The notes beneath the pieces are model-generated. The model was not told where the DNA came from. It did no database searches and saw only the letters and a program-made list of their open reading frames with translations. Of a DNA stretch of 40,201 nt, positions 15,258-24,116 are shown in pieces. The stretch spans positions 1-40,201 of the forward strand of contig JAQXEN010000010.1 in assembly GCA_029250825.1 (NCBI GenBank), read 5' to 3'. Made by a program: the position numbers and the translations under genes. The DNA is from Porticoccaceae bacterium (lineage in GTDB: Bacteria; Pseudomonadota; Gammaproteobacteria; Pseudomonadales; Porticoccaceae). Numbering within the stretch: position 1 is the stretch's first letter; each line of letters begins with the position of its first letter.

Positions 15258-15914
15258 GTGAAATCAACAGAATCTAAGACTCGATTACCTCCCCTAATTA
15301 TCGGTTTGACCGGCGGTATCGGCAGTGGCAAAAGCACTGTTGCGAAGGCCTTTCGCCAGCTCGGCATTGAGACAGTGGATGCGGATCAGGCGTCCCGTGC
15401 GGTGGTTGAACCGGGTATGCCGGCACTAGCTGCCATCGCTGAGCAGTTTGGGCCTGACATTATTCAAGCAGATGGCCAGTTAGATCGCGCGGCGCTGCGA
15501 CAGATTATCTTTGCTGACCCAGGCCAGAAGCAATGGCTCGAGTCTCTGCTGCACCCATTGATTCGCCACTGGATTATTCAGCAGTTAGAGGCTGCCACCA
15601 GCCCCTATGTTATTCTCGAGTCACCACTATTATTTGAAACCGATCAGCATCAGTTGGTGGCAAAGACGCTGTTAGTGGATTTGCCAACGGAGCTACAAAT
15701 AGAGCGCGCCTGCGCTCGAGATGCTAATCAAGCCGATCAAATCCAGCGCATTATCGATGCCCAAATGCCTCGGGCAGAAAAACTTTCTCGAGCCGATATA
15801 GTGTTGGATAATACTCAGAGTGAAGAGAGCATCGCGCCACGTGTGGGAGCGCTCCATCAGACCCTTTTAAGTTTGCTGAATAGCAATCTGGACACCCAGG
15901 AGAAAAACTCATGA
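15258..15914 (+). CDS. coaE: Dephospho-CoA kinase CoaE
   Basis: CoaE phosphorylates the 3'-OH of dephospho-CoA, the last step of coenzyme A synthesis. The product (218 residues from this GTG) has the P-loop GLTGGIGSGKST near residues 16-27, the lid/CoA region DADQASRAVVEPGMPAL, then LLHPLIRHWI and YVILESPLLFE, typical of the family. The exact start is uncertain: a TTG at 15240 adds six residues, and an ATG at 15246 is out of frame and closes after ten codons. None has a clear Shine-Dalgarno. The gene ends in an ATGA overlap with yacG, so the two are translationally coupled. CoaE and YacG also follow PilD in Pseudomonas. Confidence 0.95.
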   Translation: MKSTESKTRLPPLIIGLTGGIGSGKSTVAKAFRQLGIETVDADQASRAVVEPGMPALAAIAEQFGPDIIQADGQLDRAALRQIIFADPGQKQWLESLLHPLIRHWIIQQLEAATSPYVILESPLLFETDQHQLVAKTLLVDLPTELQIERACARDANQADQIQRIIDAQMPRAEKLSRADIVLDNTQSEESIAPRVGALHQTLLSLLNSNLDTQEKNS

Positions 15915-16153
15915 GCTCGGTTACCACTCTTAACTGTCCTACCTGTAAAACCCAACTGGAGTGGACTGATAAATTTCCTTTCCGTCCGTTTTGCTGTCAG
16001 CGCTGTCAACAGATTGATTTTGGTGGCTGGGCACAGGAGAGTTTTGCGATTAAGGGGGCTGCACTAGTGGATCCAGAGATTGTGGATTCCGAGCAGTTGG
16101 CCCAAGAGTTACTCAATGCGGGAATGATTGATCCGAATTTATTGGATTCCTAA
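15911..16153 (+). CDS. yacG: DNA gyrase inhibitor YacG (zinc-binding)
   Basis: YacG is a small zinc protein that in E. coli binds GyrB and inhibits gyrase. The 80-residue product has the C-x2-C-x15-C-x3-C zinc site at C9, C12, C28 and C32, with an extra Cys at 29, and the conserved tail IDFGGWAQESFAI. Its ATG overlaps the coaE stop by four bases, with AGGAG just upstream (CCAGGAGAAAAACTC). It converges with mutT, leaving 7 nt between the stops and no terminator. The C-terminal acidic extension after residue 50 is variable in the family. Confidence 0.95.
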   Translation: MSSVTTLNCPTCKTQLEWTDKFPFRPFCCQRCQQIDFGGWAQESFAIKGAALVDPEIVDSEQLAQELLNAGMIDPNLLDS

Positions 16154-16160
16154 AGCGCAC

Positions 16161-16604
16161 CTAGCGCTTCGATGCTGGGGACTTGAGACCCTGTTCGGCG
16201 AGGCGCTCAAGAATTGGCTGATTGCCGGCAGGAAAACATAGCTCTCCCTCTGCTGAGGTTGCCGCGGGCACCAGCAATTGCTCAAGACTCAACCAGCGAC
16301 ACTGCTGTCCTTCTTTGCTCTGGGCTACGCCGGCAAAATCATCCACCTGCCAGATATCTAGGAGTACTTTTTTATCCACATAGTCGTGTTCCACCTGCAT
16401 ATAGGGTTGCACGGCGCTGATATGGATATCGATCTCTTCAAATAACTCCCGCGCCAATGCCGCTTCCGGGCTTTCGCCGATTTCAACTTTGCCACCGGGA
16501 AATTCCCAGAGTCCCCCCTGATGTAGGTGGTCTCCGCGCCTTGAGATAAAAATACGCTGATCTGGACCGACAATAATCGCCGCCACTACATGGATGCGTT
16601 TCAC
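16161..16604 (-). CDS. mutT: 8-oxo-dGTP diphosphatase MutT (Nudix)
   Basis: MutT hydrolyses 8-oxo-dGTP to the monophosphate and so prevents A:T to C:G transversions. The 147-residue product starts MKRIHVVAAIIVGPDQRIFI and carries the Nudix box GGKVEIGESPEAALARELFE followed by EIDI. It fits G-x5-E-x7-REU-x-EE-x-G-U except that the late Gly is Asp. WRGD-type substrate residues appear as SRRGDHLHQGGLWEFPGG, the MutT subfamily pattern. The start is GTG at 16604. The only upstream AGG comes from the last unit of a 15-bp tandem repeat. It is the last gene of the secA-argJ-mutT run on the minus strand. Confidence 0.93.
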   Translation of the reverse strand: MKRIHVVAAIIVGPDQRIFISRRGDHLHQGGLWEFPGGKVEIGESPEAALARELFEEIDIHISAVQPYMQVEHDYVDKKVLLDIWQVDDFAGVAQSKEGQQCRWLSLEQLLVPAATSAEGELCFPAGNQPILERLAEQGLKSPASKR

Positions 16605-16612
16605 TGTCTAGG

Positions 16613-16672
16613 CCTGGAATTTAAAAGCCTAGAATTTAAAGGCCTGGAATTTAAAAGCCCAAAATCAAAAGA
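16613..16672 (-). repeat. 15-bp tandem repeats in the argJ-mutT gap
   Basis: Units start at 16613, 16628 and 16643 (CCTGGAATTTAAAAG and near-identical copies), with a degraded fourth at 16658 and a trace at 16673. On the minus strand each unit ends in AGG; the last AGG (16615-16613) lies 8 nt before the mutT GTG, where a ribosome-binding site is expected. Confidence 0.88.
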
Positions 16673-16712
16673 CCTAGATTGAGCACCTAAAGCGAGAGTT
16701 AAAATTGACACT

Positions 16713-17942
16713 TTAGGTACGGTATTCAGCATTGATACGCACATACTCATAGGTGAGGTCGGTGGTCCAGATGGTTTCGGTGACGGTTTTTTCAGGTGCG
16801 CCACGGTCCAGTGAAATTCGAATGGTGATATCTTCCGGTGCCATAGCCTGTTCCCCGGCGGCTTCGGTATAACTGGCGGCTCGGCCTCCCGCTTCGACAA
16901 TTAATACATCGTTGAGCTGCACCGAGACGCGGCTGACATCAAGGTTTTCGACACCGGCGCGGCCGACTGCGGCGAGTATGCGCCCCCAGTTAGCATCGGA
17001 TGCTGCCAGTGCGGTCTTGACCAGAGGTGACTCGGCAACCGTGTAGGCAACTTTCAGGGCTTCCGCTGAATCTAGGGCGCCATCCACTATCACCGCGACA
17101 AATTTGCTCGCCCCTTCACCATCGCGAATAATCGACTGGGCCAGCTCGATAAACACAGTCTCAAGATTGGCGACAAATTGTTCAAAGTTGTTCTCATCAA
17201 TAATAATCCCACTGGCTCCGGTGGCCACTAGAATTACCGCATCATTGGTGGAGGTGTCGCTGTCCACAGTAATGCGATTAAAGGATTTATTGGCCACTAG
17301 TCTCAGGGCGCGCTGCAGCAACTCCCCATCGACCTGGGCGTCGGTGGCCACATAGCCGAGCATAGTGGCCATATTGGGCTTGATCATGCCTGAGCCTTTA
17401 GTGATACCGGTGATGGTAATCAACTCAGCGGAGGTACTGTTGGGCTGGTATTGCAGACTCGCGCCCTTGGGTCGGGTATCGGTGGTTAAGATACCCTCAG
17501 CGGCGTCATACCAGCCATTTTCATCTAGGGCGGCTGCAGCTGCAGGCAGTGCCGCTAGCAGCTTTTCTATGGGCAGTGGCTCGCCAATCACGCCGGTGGA
17601 GAACGGCAACACCTGTTCTGCGGCAACTCCCTGTAGCTGAGCCAAAGCGATGCAGCTAGCCAGAGCATCAGTCATGCCTTGGTCCCCGGTTCCGGCATTG
17701 GCATTGCCGGTATTGGTGACCAGATAGCGCGGAGAGATGCCACTGAAATGCTGCTTGGCAACCACCACAGGTGCGGCACAGAAAGCATTTTGGGTAAAGA
17801 CTCCGGCCACTGCAGCGCCGGGCTGCAGTTCCATCACCACTAAATCTTTGCGCCCCGGGGTTTTAATACCGGCGCTGGTGGTGCCCAGTTTGAAACCCGT
17901 GACCGGGTGCATCTGTGGGAAAGGCTTATTACCTGTGGCCAT
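16713..17942 (-). CDS. argJ: Bifunctional ornithine/glutamate N-acetyltransferase ArgJ
   Basis: ArgJ transfers the acetyl group from N-acetylornithine to glutamate in the cyclic arginine pathway; bifunctional forms also acetylate glutamate from acetyl-CoA. The 409-residue proenzyme contains the self-cleavage site KGSGMIKPNMATML, with the N-terminal nucleophile Thr193 of the beta chain. It has the N-terminal GTTSAGIKTPGRKDL region, TNTGNANAGTGDQG near 77-90, and the C-terminal DLTYEYVRINAEYRT ending typical of the family. AGGAA precedes the ATG by 7-8 nt. It follows secA after 36 nt and precedes mutT after 108 nt, the same order as in Pseudomonas. Monofunctional and bifunctional forms cannot be told apart by eye. 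Confidence 0.97.
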   Translation of the reverse strand: MATGNKPFPQMHPVTGFKLGTTSAGIKTPGRKDLVVMELQPGAAVAGVFTQNAFCAAPVVVAKQHFSGISPRYLVTNTGNANAGTGDQGMTDALASCIALAQLQGVAAEQVLPFSTGVIGEPLPIEKLLAALPAAAAALDENGWYDAAEGILTTDTRPKGASLQYQPNSTSAELITITGITKGSGMIKPNMATMLGYVATDAQVDGELLQRALRLVANKSFNRITVDSDTSTNDAVILVATGASGIIIDENNFEQFVANLETVFIELAQSIIRDGEGASKFVAVIVDGALDSAEALKVAYTVAESPLVKTALAASDANWGRILAAVGRAGVENLDVSRVSVQLNDVLIVEAGGRAASYTEAAGEQAMAPEDITIRISLDRGAPEKTVTETIWTTDLTYEYVRINAEYRT

Positions 17943-17978
17943 TGCTATTCCTGTTGTCGATATCTGTGCTAATTGAGT

Positions 17979-20735
17979 TTATGTGATTTTGCCGTGGCAC
18001 TGCTTGTACTTTTTGCCAGAACCACAGGGGCAAGGATCATTGCGCCCGACCTTGGGGCCAAGGCGCTGAACCGGCTGTGGCGCGGCCCTAGTCTCTTCAC
18101 CCTGCTCACCCTGTTCCTGAGCCAAATTAGCTGACTGGGCGTGCTGATACTCGCGCCCTTCCTGCTCTTTGCGGCGCTGAGCTTCAAGCTTGCGCATATC
18201 TTCATCGCTGGCGACTTGGATATGGCTGAGGAAACGAATGGTCTCGTATTTAATATTCCCCAGCAGCTCTTCGAACATGGCAAAGGATTCACGCTTATAT
18301 TCCTGTTTGGGATTTTTCTGAGCATAGGCGCGCAGACCAATACCCTGACGCAGCTGATCCATATTGGCGAGGTGATCTTTCCACTGGGTGTCGAGCACCT
18401 GAAGCATAATCTGACGTTCCACTTCGCGCATCTGGGTGCCCACATCGGCATAGCGGGTCTGATAATCCTCTTCCACCAGTTCAATCACTCGGGCTCGCAG
18501 GGTCTCTTCATCGAGACGGCTATCCTCTTCCAACCACTGGCCAATGGGCAACTGCAGGGTGAAATCACTATGCAGGGCTTTTTCCAGCCCTTCAATATCC
18601 CATTGCTCTTCGAGCGTCTGGGGTGGGATAAACATATCCATAGACTGGGTCACTACGTCTGCGCGAACATGGGTAATCACATCGGAAATATCGCCATCTT
18701 CAAGCAGATCGTTGCGCTGCTGATAAATCACCTGACGCTGGTCATTGGCCACATCATCGTATTCCAGCAAGTGCTTGCGAATATCAAAGTTGCGCCCTTC
18801 GACTTTGCGCTGGGCTTTGACGATGGCATTGGTAACCATGCTGTGTTCGATGGATTCTCCGTGCTCCATGCCCATTGAACGCATCATATTTTTGATCCGG
18901 TCGGAGGCAAACAGGCGCATCAATGGATCTTCTAGAGACAGGTAAAAACGCGAGACACCGGGATCCCCCTGACGACCGGAGCGGCCGCGAAGCTGATTGT
19001 CGATTCGGCGAGATTCATGGCGCTCGGTGGCAACAATATGTAGGCCGCCGGCTTCAATCACTTTGGCGTGACGCTCTTGCCACTCGGCTCTCAGTTGCTC
19101 GATGCGGCTGTCGCTGGGATTGTCCAGTTCTTTGATCTCGGCTTCAACATTGCCGCCGAGGACAATATCGGTGCCGCGACCGGCCATATTGGTGGCGATA
19201 GTGACGGCGCCGGGACGTCCGGCTTCAACAATAATGTTGGCTTCGCGCTCGTGCTGCTTGGCGTTGAGTACGTTGTGTTTTACGCCAGCCTTTTTGAGCA
19301 TCTGTGAGAGTAACTCGGAGGTTTCAACCGATGCGGTACCCACCAGCACTGGCGCGCCTTTCTGAGTAATATCCCTGATATCTTCGATCACCGCTTCGAA
19401 CTTTTCTTCTTGGCTTAAAAATACCAGATCATTGAGATCCTGACGCTTAACCTCGACATTGGTTGGGATCACCATCACCTGCAGACCATAGATCTGCTGG
19501 AATTCAAAGGCTTCCGTATCGGCGGTGCCGGTCATGCCCGCAAGCTTGGTGTAGAGACGGAAATAATTCTGGAAGGTGGTGGAGGCCAGAGTCTGGCTCT
19601 CTTGCTGAATATTCAGCCCTTCTTTGGCTTCAATTGCCTGATGTAAGCCCTCCGAGAGACGGCGTCCTGGCATGGTGCGGCCAGTGTGTTCATCAATCAG
19701 TACCGCTTGATCTTCCTGAACAATATATTCCACATCTCGCTGAAACAGATTCTGTGCGCGCAAGGCAGAGTGAACATGATGCAATAGACCCAGATTAGCG
19801 GCCTGATAGAGACTCTCGTCAGCGTTGAGCAAGCCCTCAGCAATCAAGATTTCTTCAACCTTCTGGAAGCCGTCTTCCGAGAGTTCTACGGAACGAGTCT
19901 TCTCATCCACGACAAAGTCCCCCGGCTCTTCTTCACTGCCAGCATCAAGCTTTAGGGTCAGGGCGTTAACGCTACGATAGAGCGATGAACTATCCTGTGC
20001 AGCACCGGAGATAACCAGTGGTGTGCGCGCTTCATCGATAAGAATCGAGTCCACTTCATCGACAATGGCAAAACTCAGGCCGCGCTGGGATTTATCATCC
20101 TCACGCAGTGCCATATTGTCTCGCAGGTAGTCGAAACCAAATTCATTATTGGTGCCATAGGTAATATCCGCGGCATAGGCCTCACGGCGACTGCTAGGGC
20201 GCAGTGTTTCGTCCCCCTGATCCATAATAAAGGAGTTGGGGCTGTCCGGGCCCTGATAGGACTGGATTACACCAACCGAGAGTCCCAGTGCCTGATACAG
20301 AGGCGCCATCCACTGGGCATCGCGGCGTGCCAGATAATCATTGACCGTGATTACGTGAACACCTTCACCTGGTAGCGCATTGAGATAGGCGGCCAGGGTG
20401 GCAACCAGAGTTTTACCTTCACCGGTACGCATTTCAGCGATGCGTCCCTGATGCAGGGTCATGCCGCCGATCATCTGAACGTCGAAGTGGCGCATGCCCA
20501 TCACCCGACTAGAGGTCTCGCGGACTAGGGCAAAGGCTTCTGGCAAGAGGTTATCTAAACTGCTGCCCGCTTGCAGCTTCTCGCGCAGGCGAAGTGTTTC
20601 GGCCTTGAGATCGGCATCATTAAGCTCACTTAAAGCTGCTTCGAGTTGGTTGATCTGGACAACAATTTTGCCTAACTTGCGTATTTCTCGGTCATTCTTG
20701 GAACCGAAAACTTTCTTCAATAGATTCGCGAACAT
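17979..20735 (-). CDS. secA: Preprotein translocase ATPase SecA
   Basis: SecA is the motor that drives unfolded preproteins through SecYEG. The 918-residue product (901 in E. coli) has Walker A in [11 protein letters not shown] near 102-112 and Walker B in the [14 protein letters not shown] segment. The preprotein-crosslinking domain follows, then NBD2 with [15 protein letters not shown] and [13 protein letters not shown], and the C-terminal SecB-binding zinc finger [14 protein letters not shown]. An upstream in-frame start at 20771 would add 12 residues, but family alignments start at [15 protein letters not shown] and GGAAAA lies before the ATG at 20735. About 150 nt separate it from the M23 peptidase gene upstream, room for its own promoter. 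No secM-like gene is seen upstream. Confidence 0.98.
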   Translation of the reverse strand: MFANLLKKVFGSKNDREIRKLGKIVVQINQLEAALSELNDADLKAETLRLREKLQAGSSLDNLLPEAFALVRETSSRVMGMRHFDVQMIGGMTLHQGRIAEMRTGEGKTLVATLAAYLNALPGEGVHVITVNDYLARRDAQWMAPLYQALGLSVGVIQSYQGPDSPNSFIMDQGDETLRPSSRREAYAADITYGTNNEFGFDYLRDNMALREDDKSQRGLSFAIVDEVDSILIDEARTPLVISGAAQDSSSLYRSVNALTLKLDAGSEEEPGDFVVDEKTRSVELSEDGFQKVEEILIAEGLLNADESLYQAANLGLLHHVHSALRAQNLFQRDVEYIVQEDQAVLIDEHTGRTMPGRRLSEGLHQAIEAKEGLNIQQESQTLASTTFQNYFRLYTKLAGMTGTADTEAFEFQQIYGLQVMVIPTNVEVKRQDLNDLVFLSQEEKFEAVIEDIRDITQKGAPVLVGTASVETSELLSQMLKKAGVKHNVLNAKQHEREANIIVEAGRPGAVTIATNMAGRGTDIVLGGNVEAEIKELDNPSDSRIEQLRAEWQERHAKVIEAGGLHIVATERHESRRIDNQLRGRSGRQGDPGVSRFYLSLEDPLMRLFASDRIKNMMRSMGMEHGESIEHSMVTNAIVKAQRKVEGRNFDIRKHLLEYDDVANDQRQVIYQQRNDLLEDGDISDVITHVRADVVTQSMDMFIPPQTLEEQWDIEGLEKALHSDFTLQLPIGQWLEEDSRLDEETLRARVIELVEEDYQTRYADVGTQMREVERQIMLQVLDTQWKDHLANMDQLRQGIGLRAYAQKNPKQEYKRESFAMFEELLGNIKYETIRFLSHIQVASDEDMRKLEAQRRKEQEGREYQHAQSANLAQEQGEQGEETRAAPQPVQRLGPKVGRNDPCPCGSGKKYKQCHGKIT

Positions 20736-20801
20736 TACATTTTTTCCGTCAATAAATAGGGCGTGTTTCAAAGATACTGGTGTGGCGACTCATTACTACC
20801 A

Positions 20802-20820
20802 ACTATGGTCTAACCACAGT
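20802..20820. repeat. Imperfect palindrome upstream of secA
   Basis: ACT-A-TGGT-CTA-ACCA-C-AGT is a 19-bp inverted repeat with a single mismatched pair, about 67 nt upstream of the secA ATG. It may be an operator or part of a leader hairpin. It is the only clear structure in the 149-nt secA leader. Confidence 0.4.
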
Positions 20821-20884
20821 GTAGACCCATTGCAGGAAGGGCTTTACGCCATCTGCAGGGGACTCAGGTTTTTTCTGGAGGGTG

Positions 20885-21826
20885 TTAGCGGTGGGTCTTG
20901 TGGATATAGCTGGCAGGATCGACCGTGCGGCCATTTTTGTACACTTCAAAGTGCACATGGGGACCGGTGGAACGACCGGAACTGCCCATAAGGGCAATAT
21001 GCTGACCTTTTTTGACAATGCTGCCAAGGGTGACCAGATTTTCTTCATTGTGGCCGTAGCGCGTTACATAGCCATCGCCGTGATTGATCTCGACCATTTC
21101 GCCATAACCACTGCGCTTGGCGGACCAGGTCACCACGCCAGAGGCAACAGCAATAATTGGTGAGCCTCTTTTACCGGCGAAATCAACGCCGTCATGCCAG
21201 CGCTCTTTGCCATGAAATGGATCTGTGCGCATGCCGTAAGCAGAGGACATCCAGCCTTTATCAATCGGTGTGCCGGCCACGGTCTGCTCTTTCTTGAGGC
21301 GATTGTCAGACATCATTGAGGTGAGTATCTGCAATTGAGATTCGCGGTTGTCGAGCTTGCGGTCCAGTTGATCAAAGATCGAGGTTAGTTGAGGATCAAC
21401 ATTTGCTGAGCTGATGCCCCGCTGCAGAGGCGAGCCCTCGGGACCACCCACACCTGGGGTATCAGAAAAATTAAATTCCCCATCTTCGAGGCGTGCAATC
21501 TGTGTCAGGCGCTCACCTAACGCATCGAGACGAATCAGACGCGAACGCATCTCCGCCAGTTTGACCGTCATTGCAGTGAGTGTGCGGCTGGCTTCAATGC
21601 GGCCACTGTCCACTTCTTGCTGCTGCAGAACCAGTTCGTGTTGCATCTCACTGATGGTGTTTTCCACCAGTAGTTCCCAGCGTCCATCGGCGATTTTTAC
21701 GCCCAGCAGTGTGCCGGTGGCAACAGGAATACCCAGCAATAAGACAGACAGCAGTCCTTTGGCCCAACTATTGAGGCTCAGGGTACGGACTTTTTCGGCC
21801 CGGTTGCTGATCAAAATGATTTTCAC
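20885..21826 (-). CDS. M23 (LytM-type) peptidoglycan endopeptidase, membrane-anchored
   Basis: A 313-residue protein with a short cytosolic N-terminus, one transmembrane helix (GLLSVLLLGIPVATGTLLGV, about 24-43), a coiled-coil-like stretch (EMQHELVLQQQEVDSGRIEA, about 60-80) and a C-terminal LytM/M23 domain from about 190. The metal and catalytic motifs are intact: ERWHDGVDFAG (H-x3-D) and GPHVHFEVYKNG (H-x-H), with RYGHNEEN between them. An active zinc endopeptidase that cuts peptide crosslinks is therefore expected, rather than an EnvC-like degenerate activator. The start is GTG at 21826. It lies between lpxC and secA on the same strand; this position is shared with Pseudomonas. The substrate and any link to division are not shown by the sequence. 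Confidence 0.93.
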   Translation of the reverse strand: MKIILISNRAEKVRTLSLNSWAKGLLSVLLLGIPVATGTLLGVKIADGRWELLVENTISEMQHELVLQQQEVDSGRIEASRTLTAMTVKLAEMRSRLIRLDALGERLTQIARLEDGEFNFSDTPGVGGPEGSPLQRGISSANVDPQLTSIFDQLDRKLDNRESQLQILTSMMSDNRLKKEQTVAGTPIDKGWMSSAYGMRTDPFHGKERWHDGVDFAGKRGSPIIAVASGVVTWSAKRSGYGEMVEINHGDGYVTRYGHNEENLVTLGSIVKKGQHIALMGSSGRSTGPHVHFEVYKNGRTVDPASYIHKTHR

Positions 21827-21878
21827 TGTCTTTTCGTAACCCGTTCTCTGGTTTGCTGTTTCTGTACGTACTATTTGG

Positions 21879-22784
21879 TTAGCTGGCTTTCATATAGTTG
21901 ATCGGGACATCTTCTGGATTGTCGACAAAGGTCACAACTTCCCAGGCATCGGTGTCGGCGATCAGGGCGCGCAGCGAGGCGTTGTTCAATGCATGGCCAG
22001 ACTTGTGGCCGCTATATTCGCCGATCAAGCTGTTGCCGAGCAGATAGAGATCGCCGATAGCATCGAGAATTTTATGTTTTACAAATTCATCTTGATAGCG
22101 CAGACCGTCTTCATTGAGTATCTGCCGCTCATCCACCACGATGGCGTTTTCAAAACTGCCCCCACGAGCCAGACCCACGGAGCGCAGATATTCAAACTCG
22201 TGCATAAAACCAAAGGTCCGAGCACGGCTGACTTCTTTGACAAACGAGGTGCTGGAAAAATCAACAGTGGCGGTGAGTGCCTGGGTTTTAAACACCGGAT
22301 GGTCAAACTCAATTTCGAAATTCAGTTTAAAGCCGTTAAATGGCTTAAAGGTGACCACTTTGTCATCCTGGCGGATGGTGACATCTCGGGTCACGCGAAT
22401 AAATTTCTTTGCCGCATCCTGTTCGCGGATACCTGCCGATTGCAGCAAAAAGACAAAGGGGCTGGCGCTGCCATCCATAATTGGAACTTCAGGGCCGGAG
22501 ACATCGACAATCAGGTTATCAATACCAAGACCGGCAAAAGCCGATAGCAGGTGTTCGACTGTGCTGACGCGGACATCGCCATTCATCAGGGTGGTTGAGA
22601 GTTTGGTGTCGCCGACGTTTTCGGCTTTGGCGGGGATTTCTACTACCGGATCTAGGTCGGTGCGGCGAAAGACAATGCCGGTATCCGGTTCAGCGGGGTG
22701 CAGGGTCAGATAGACCTTATCACCGGTGTGGAGACCCACGCCAGTTGCACGTATCACGTTTTTTAACGTGCGCTGCTTTATCAT
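21879..22784 (-). CDS. lpxC: UDP-3-O-acyl-N-acetylglucosamine deacetylase LpxC
   Basis: LpxC is the cytosolic zinc deacetylase that commits UDP-acyl-GlcNAc to lipid A synthesis. The 301-residue product (305 in E. coli) begins [20 protein letters not shown]. The zinc ligands are visible: H78 in [17 protein letters not shown], and H237 and D241 in HKILDAIGD. The hydrophobic-passage segment and C-terminal [16 protein letters not shown] are present. It stands 109 nt downstream of ftsZ at the end of the dcw cluster and has a candidate promoter of its own. The C-terminal residues [16 protein letters not shown] should be compared with the FtsH degradation tail of enterobacterial LpxC; I cannot tell whether it is degraded. 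Confidence 0.98.
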   Translation of the reverse strand: MIKQRTLKNVIRATGVGLHTGDKVYLTLHPAEPDTGIVFRRTDLDPVVEIPAKAENVGDTKLSTTLMNGDVRVSTVEHLLSAFAGLGIDNLIVDVSGPEVPIMDGSASPFVFLLQSAGIREQDAAKKFIRVTRDVTIRQDDKVVTFKPFNGFKLNFEIEFDHPVFKTQALTATVDFSSTSFVKEVSRARTFGFMHEFEYLRSVGLARGGSFENAIVVDERQILNEDGLRYQDEFVKHKILDAIGDLYLLGNSLIGEYSGHKSGHALNNASLRALIADTDAWEVVTFVDNPEDVPINYMKAS

Positions 22785-22812
22785 CCCTAAACTCTCTTAA
22801 TTAAAGCTCGGG

Positions 22813-22841
22813 ATATTACCAGAGATACCCCCCATCACCAA
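22813..22841 (-). promoter_or_regulatory. Candidate extended -10 promoter of lpxC
   Basis: TTGGTG (22841-22836), a 17-nt spacer and TGG-TAATAT with the -10 at 22818-22813. The -10 matches four of six positions and is helped by the TGn extension; the -35 is poor. Transcription would start about 22 nt before the lpxC ATG. Confidence 0.5.
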
Positions 22842-22893
22842 GATTTTAAATCTGAGGCGAAGGTGACAGGAGGCACGGTTTCTAGACCTTTTA

Positions 22894-24060
22894 TTAGTCA
22901 GCTTGATTACGTAAAAAGGCCGGTACATCAAGGTAATCGAACTCTTGATCAGCGTTTAAATCCACCTTGCGTGCGGCAGACTGCGCGGCGCCCTGACCAC
23001 GGCGAGTGACAGTTGGCTGACCCAAGCTGTCAAAGTCCACGTCGCCACGTGAGGTGCGCGGTGGGTTATCCACAACGACGGACATGGGTGTACGCTTCTC
23101 ACCAGGCTCTTGAAGACCAGTGGCAACTACAGTGACACGCAGGCTATCGGTGAGCTCTGGATCAAATACGCTACCCACAATCACGGTGGCATCTTCGTCA
23201 GAGAAGTCGCGGATAATATTACCCACATCTTCAAATTCGCCCAAGGTTAGATCATAGCCACTGGTGATATTGACCAGAATACCCTTGGCGCCCTGAAGGT
23301 TGATATCTTCCAGCAGTGGGCACTTGATAGCGCTCTCTGCGGCGACAATTGCGCGATCTTCGCCACTGGCTTCGCCAGTACCCATCATTGCCATACCCAT
23401 CTCGGACATCACAGTGCGCACATCGGCGAAATCCACATTGATCAGGCCTTCCAACAGGATCAGATCGGCAATTCCCTGAACCGCGCCAAAGAGCACGTTG
23501 TTAGCCTGTTTAAAGGCGTTCAGTACAGTCATGTCCTTGCCCAAAACCTGCAGCAACTTCTCGTTAGGCACGATAATCAGAGAATCTACGCGCTCTTTAA
23601 GCTGAGCTATACCCTGATTGGCAATATCCATGCGCTTGCGACCTTCAAAAGCGAAGGGGCGGGTGACCACACCGACAGTTAGAATACCCATCTGCTTGGC
23701 TACTTCGGCAATTACCGGTGCTGCACCAGTGCCGGTACCACCGCCCATACCTGCGGTAATAAAGACCATATCGGCACCTTCGATAGCCTGGGCAATACGC
23801 TCTTTGTCTTCCAGCGCCGCCTGACGGCCAACTTCAGGGTTGGCACCAGCGCCAAGACCTTTAGTCAGTGTGCCACCGAGCTGCAATACCGTGGCACTGC
23901 TGAGATCATTGAGGGATTGGGCATCGGTATTAGCGCAGATAAACTGCACGCCGTCGATATTGCCTTCCATCATGTGACGCACCGCGTTGCCGCCGCCGCC
24001 ACCGACTCCAATTACTTTGATATCTGCATTCTTTGGAATGCTCTCTACTAGTTCAAACAT
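22894..24060 (-). CDS. ftsZ: Cell-division GTPase FtsZ
   Basis: FtsZ is the tubulin homologue that assembles the division ring. The 388-residue product has the GTP-binding glycine loop GGGTGTG at about 106-112, the upstream [14 protein letters not shown] segment, the T7 synergy loop [11 protein letters not shown], a short variable linker (about 320-372), and the C-terminal peptide [14 protein letters not shown] that binds FtsA and ZipA. AAAGGGGA precedes the ATG at 24060; an earlier in-frame start at 24084 would add eight unconserved residues and hide that site. It follows ftsA by 56 nt. Confidence 0.99.
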   Translation of the reverse strand: MFELVESIPKNADIKVIGVGGGGGNAVRHMMEGNIDGVQFICANTDAQSLNDLSSATVLQLGGTLTKGLGAGANPEVGRQAALEDKERIAQAIEGADMVFITAGMGGGTGTGAAPVIAEVAKQMGILTVGVVTRPFAFEGRKRMDIANQGIAQLKERVDSLIIVPNEKLLQVLGKDMTVLNAFKQANNVLFGAVQGIADLILLEGLINVDFADVRTVMSEMGMAMMGTGEASGEDRAIVAAESAIKCPLLEDINLQGAKGILVNITSGYDLTLGEFEDVGNIIRDFSDEDATVIVGSVFDPELTDSLRVTVVATGLQEPGEKRTPMSVVVDNPPRTSRGDVDFDSLGQPTVTRRGQGAAQSAARKVDLNADQEFDYLDVPAFLRNQAD

Positions 24061-24116
24061 ATATTTCCCCTTTGCGCCTCTCAATTAAAAATAACAGTCA
24101 TCAATATTGATGACCT

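Noticed and set aside
15246-15278. ATG start for coaE at 15246
   Set aside because: That ATG is in a different frame and reaches a stop after ten codons; the CoaE frame needs TTG 15240 or GTG 15258.
18141-18878. Long plus-strand open frame (245 codons) inside secA
   Set aside because: It is antisense to a highly conserved region of secA, has no ribosome-binding site or recognisable domain, and its composition follows the secA codons on the other strand.
21993-22713. Plus-strand open frames (184 and 199 codons) inside lpxC
   Set aside because: Both are antisense shadows of lpxC, whose zinc ligands and full length are intact; they overlap each other in different frames and show no family signature.
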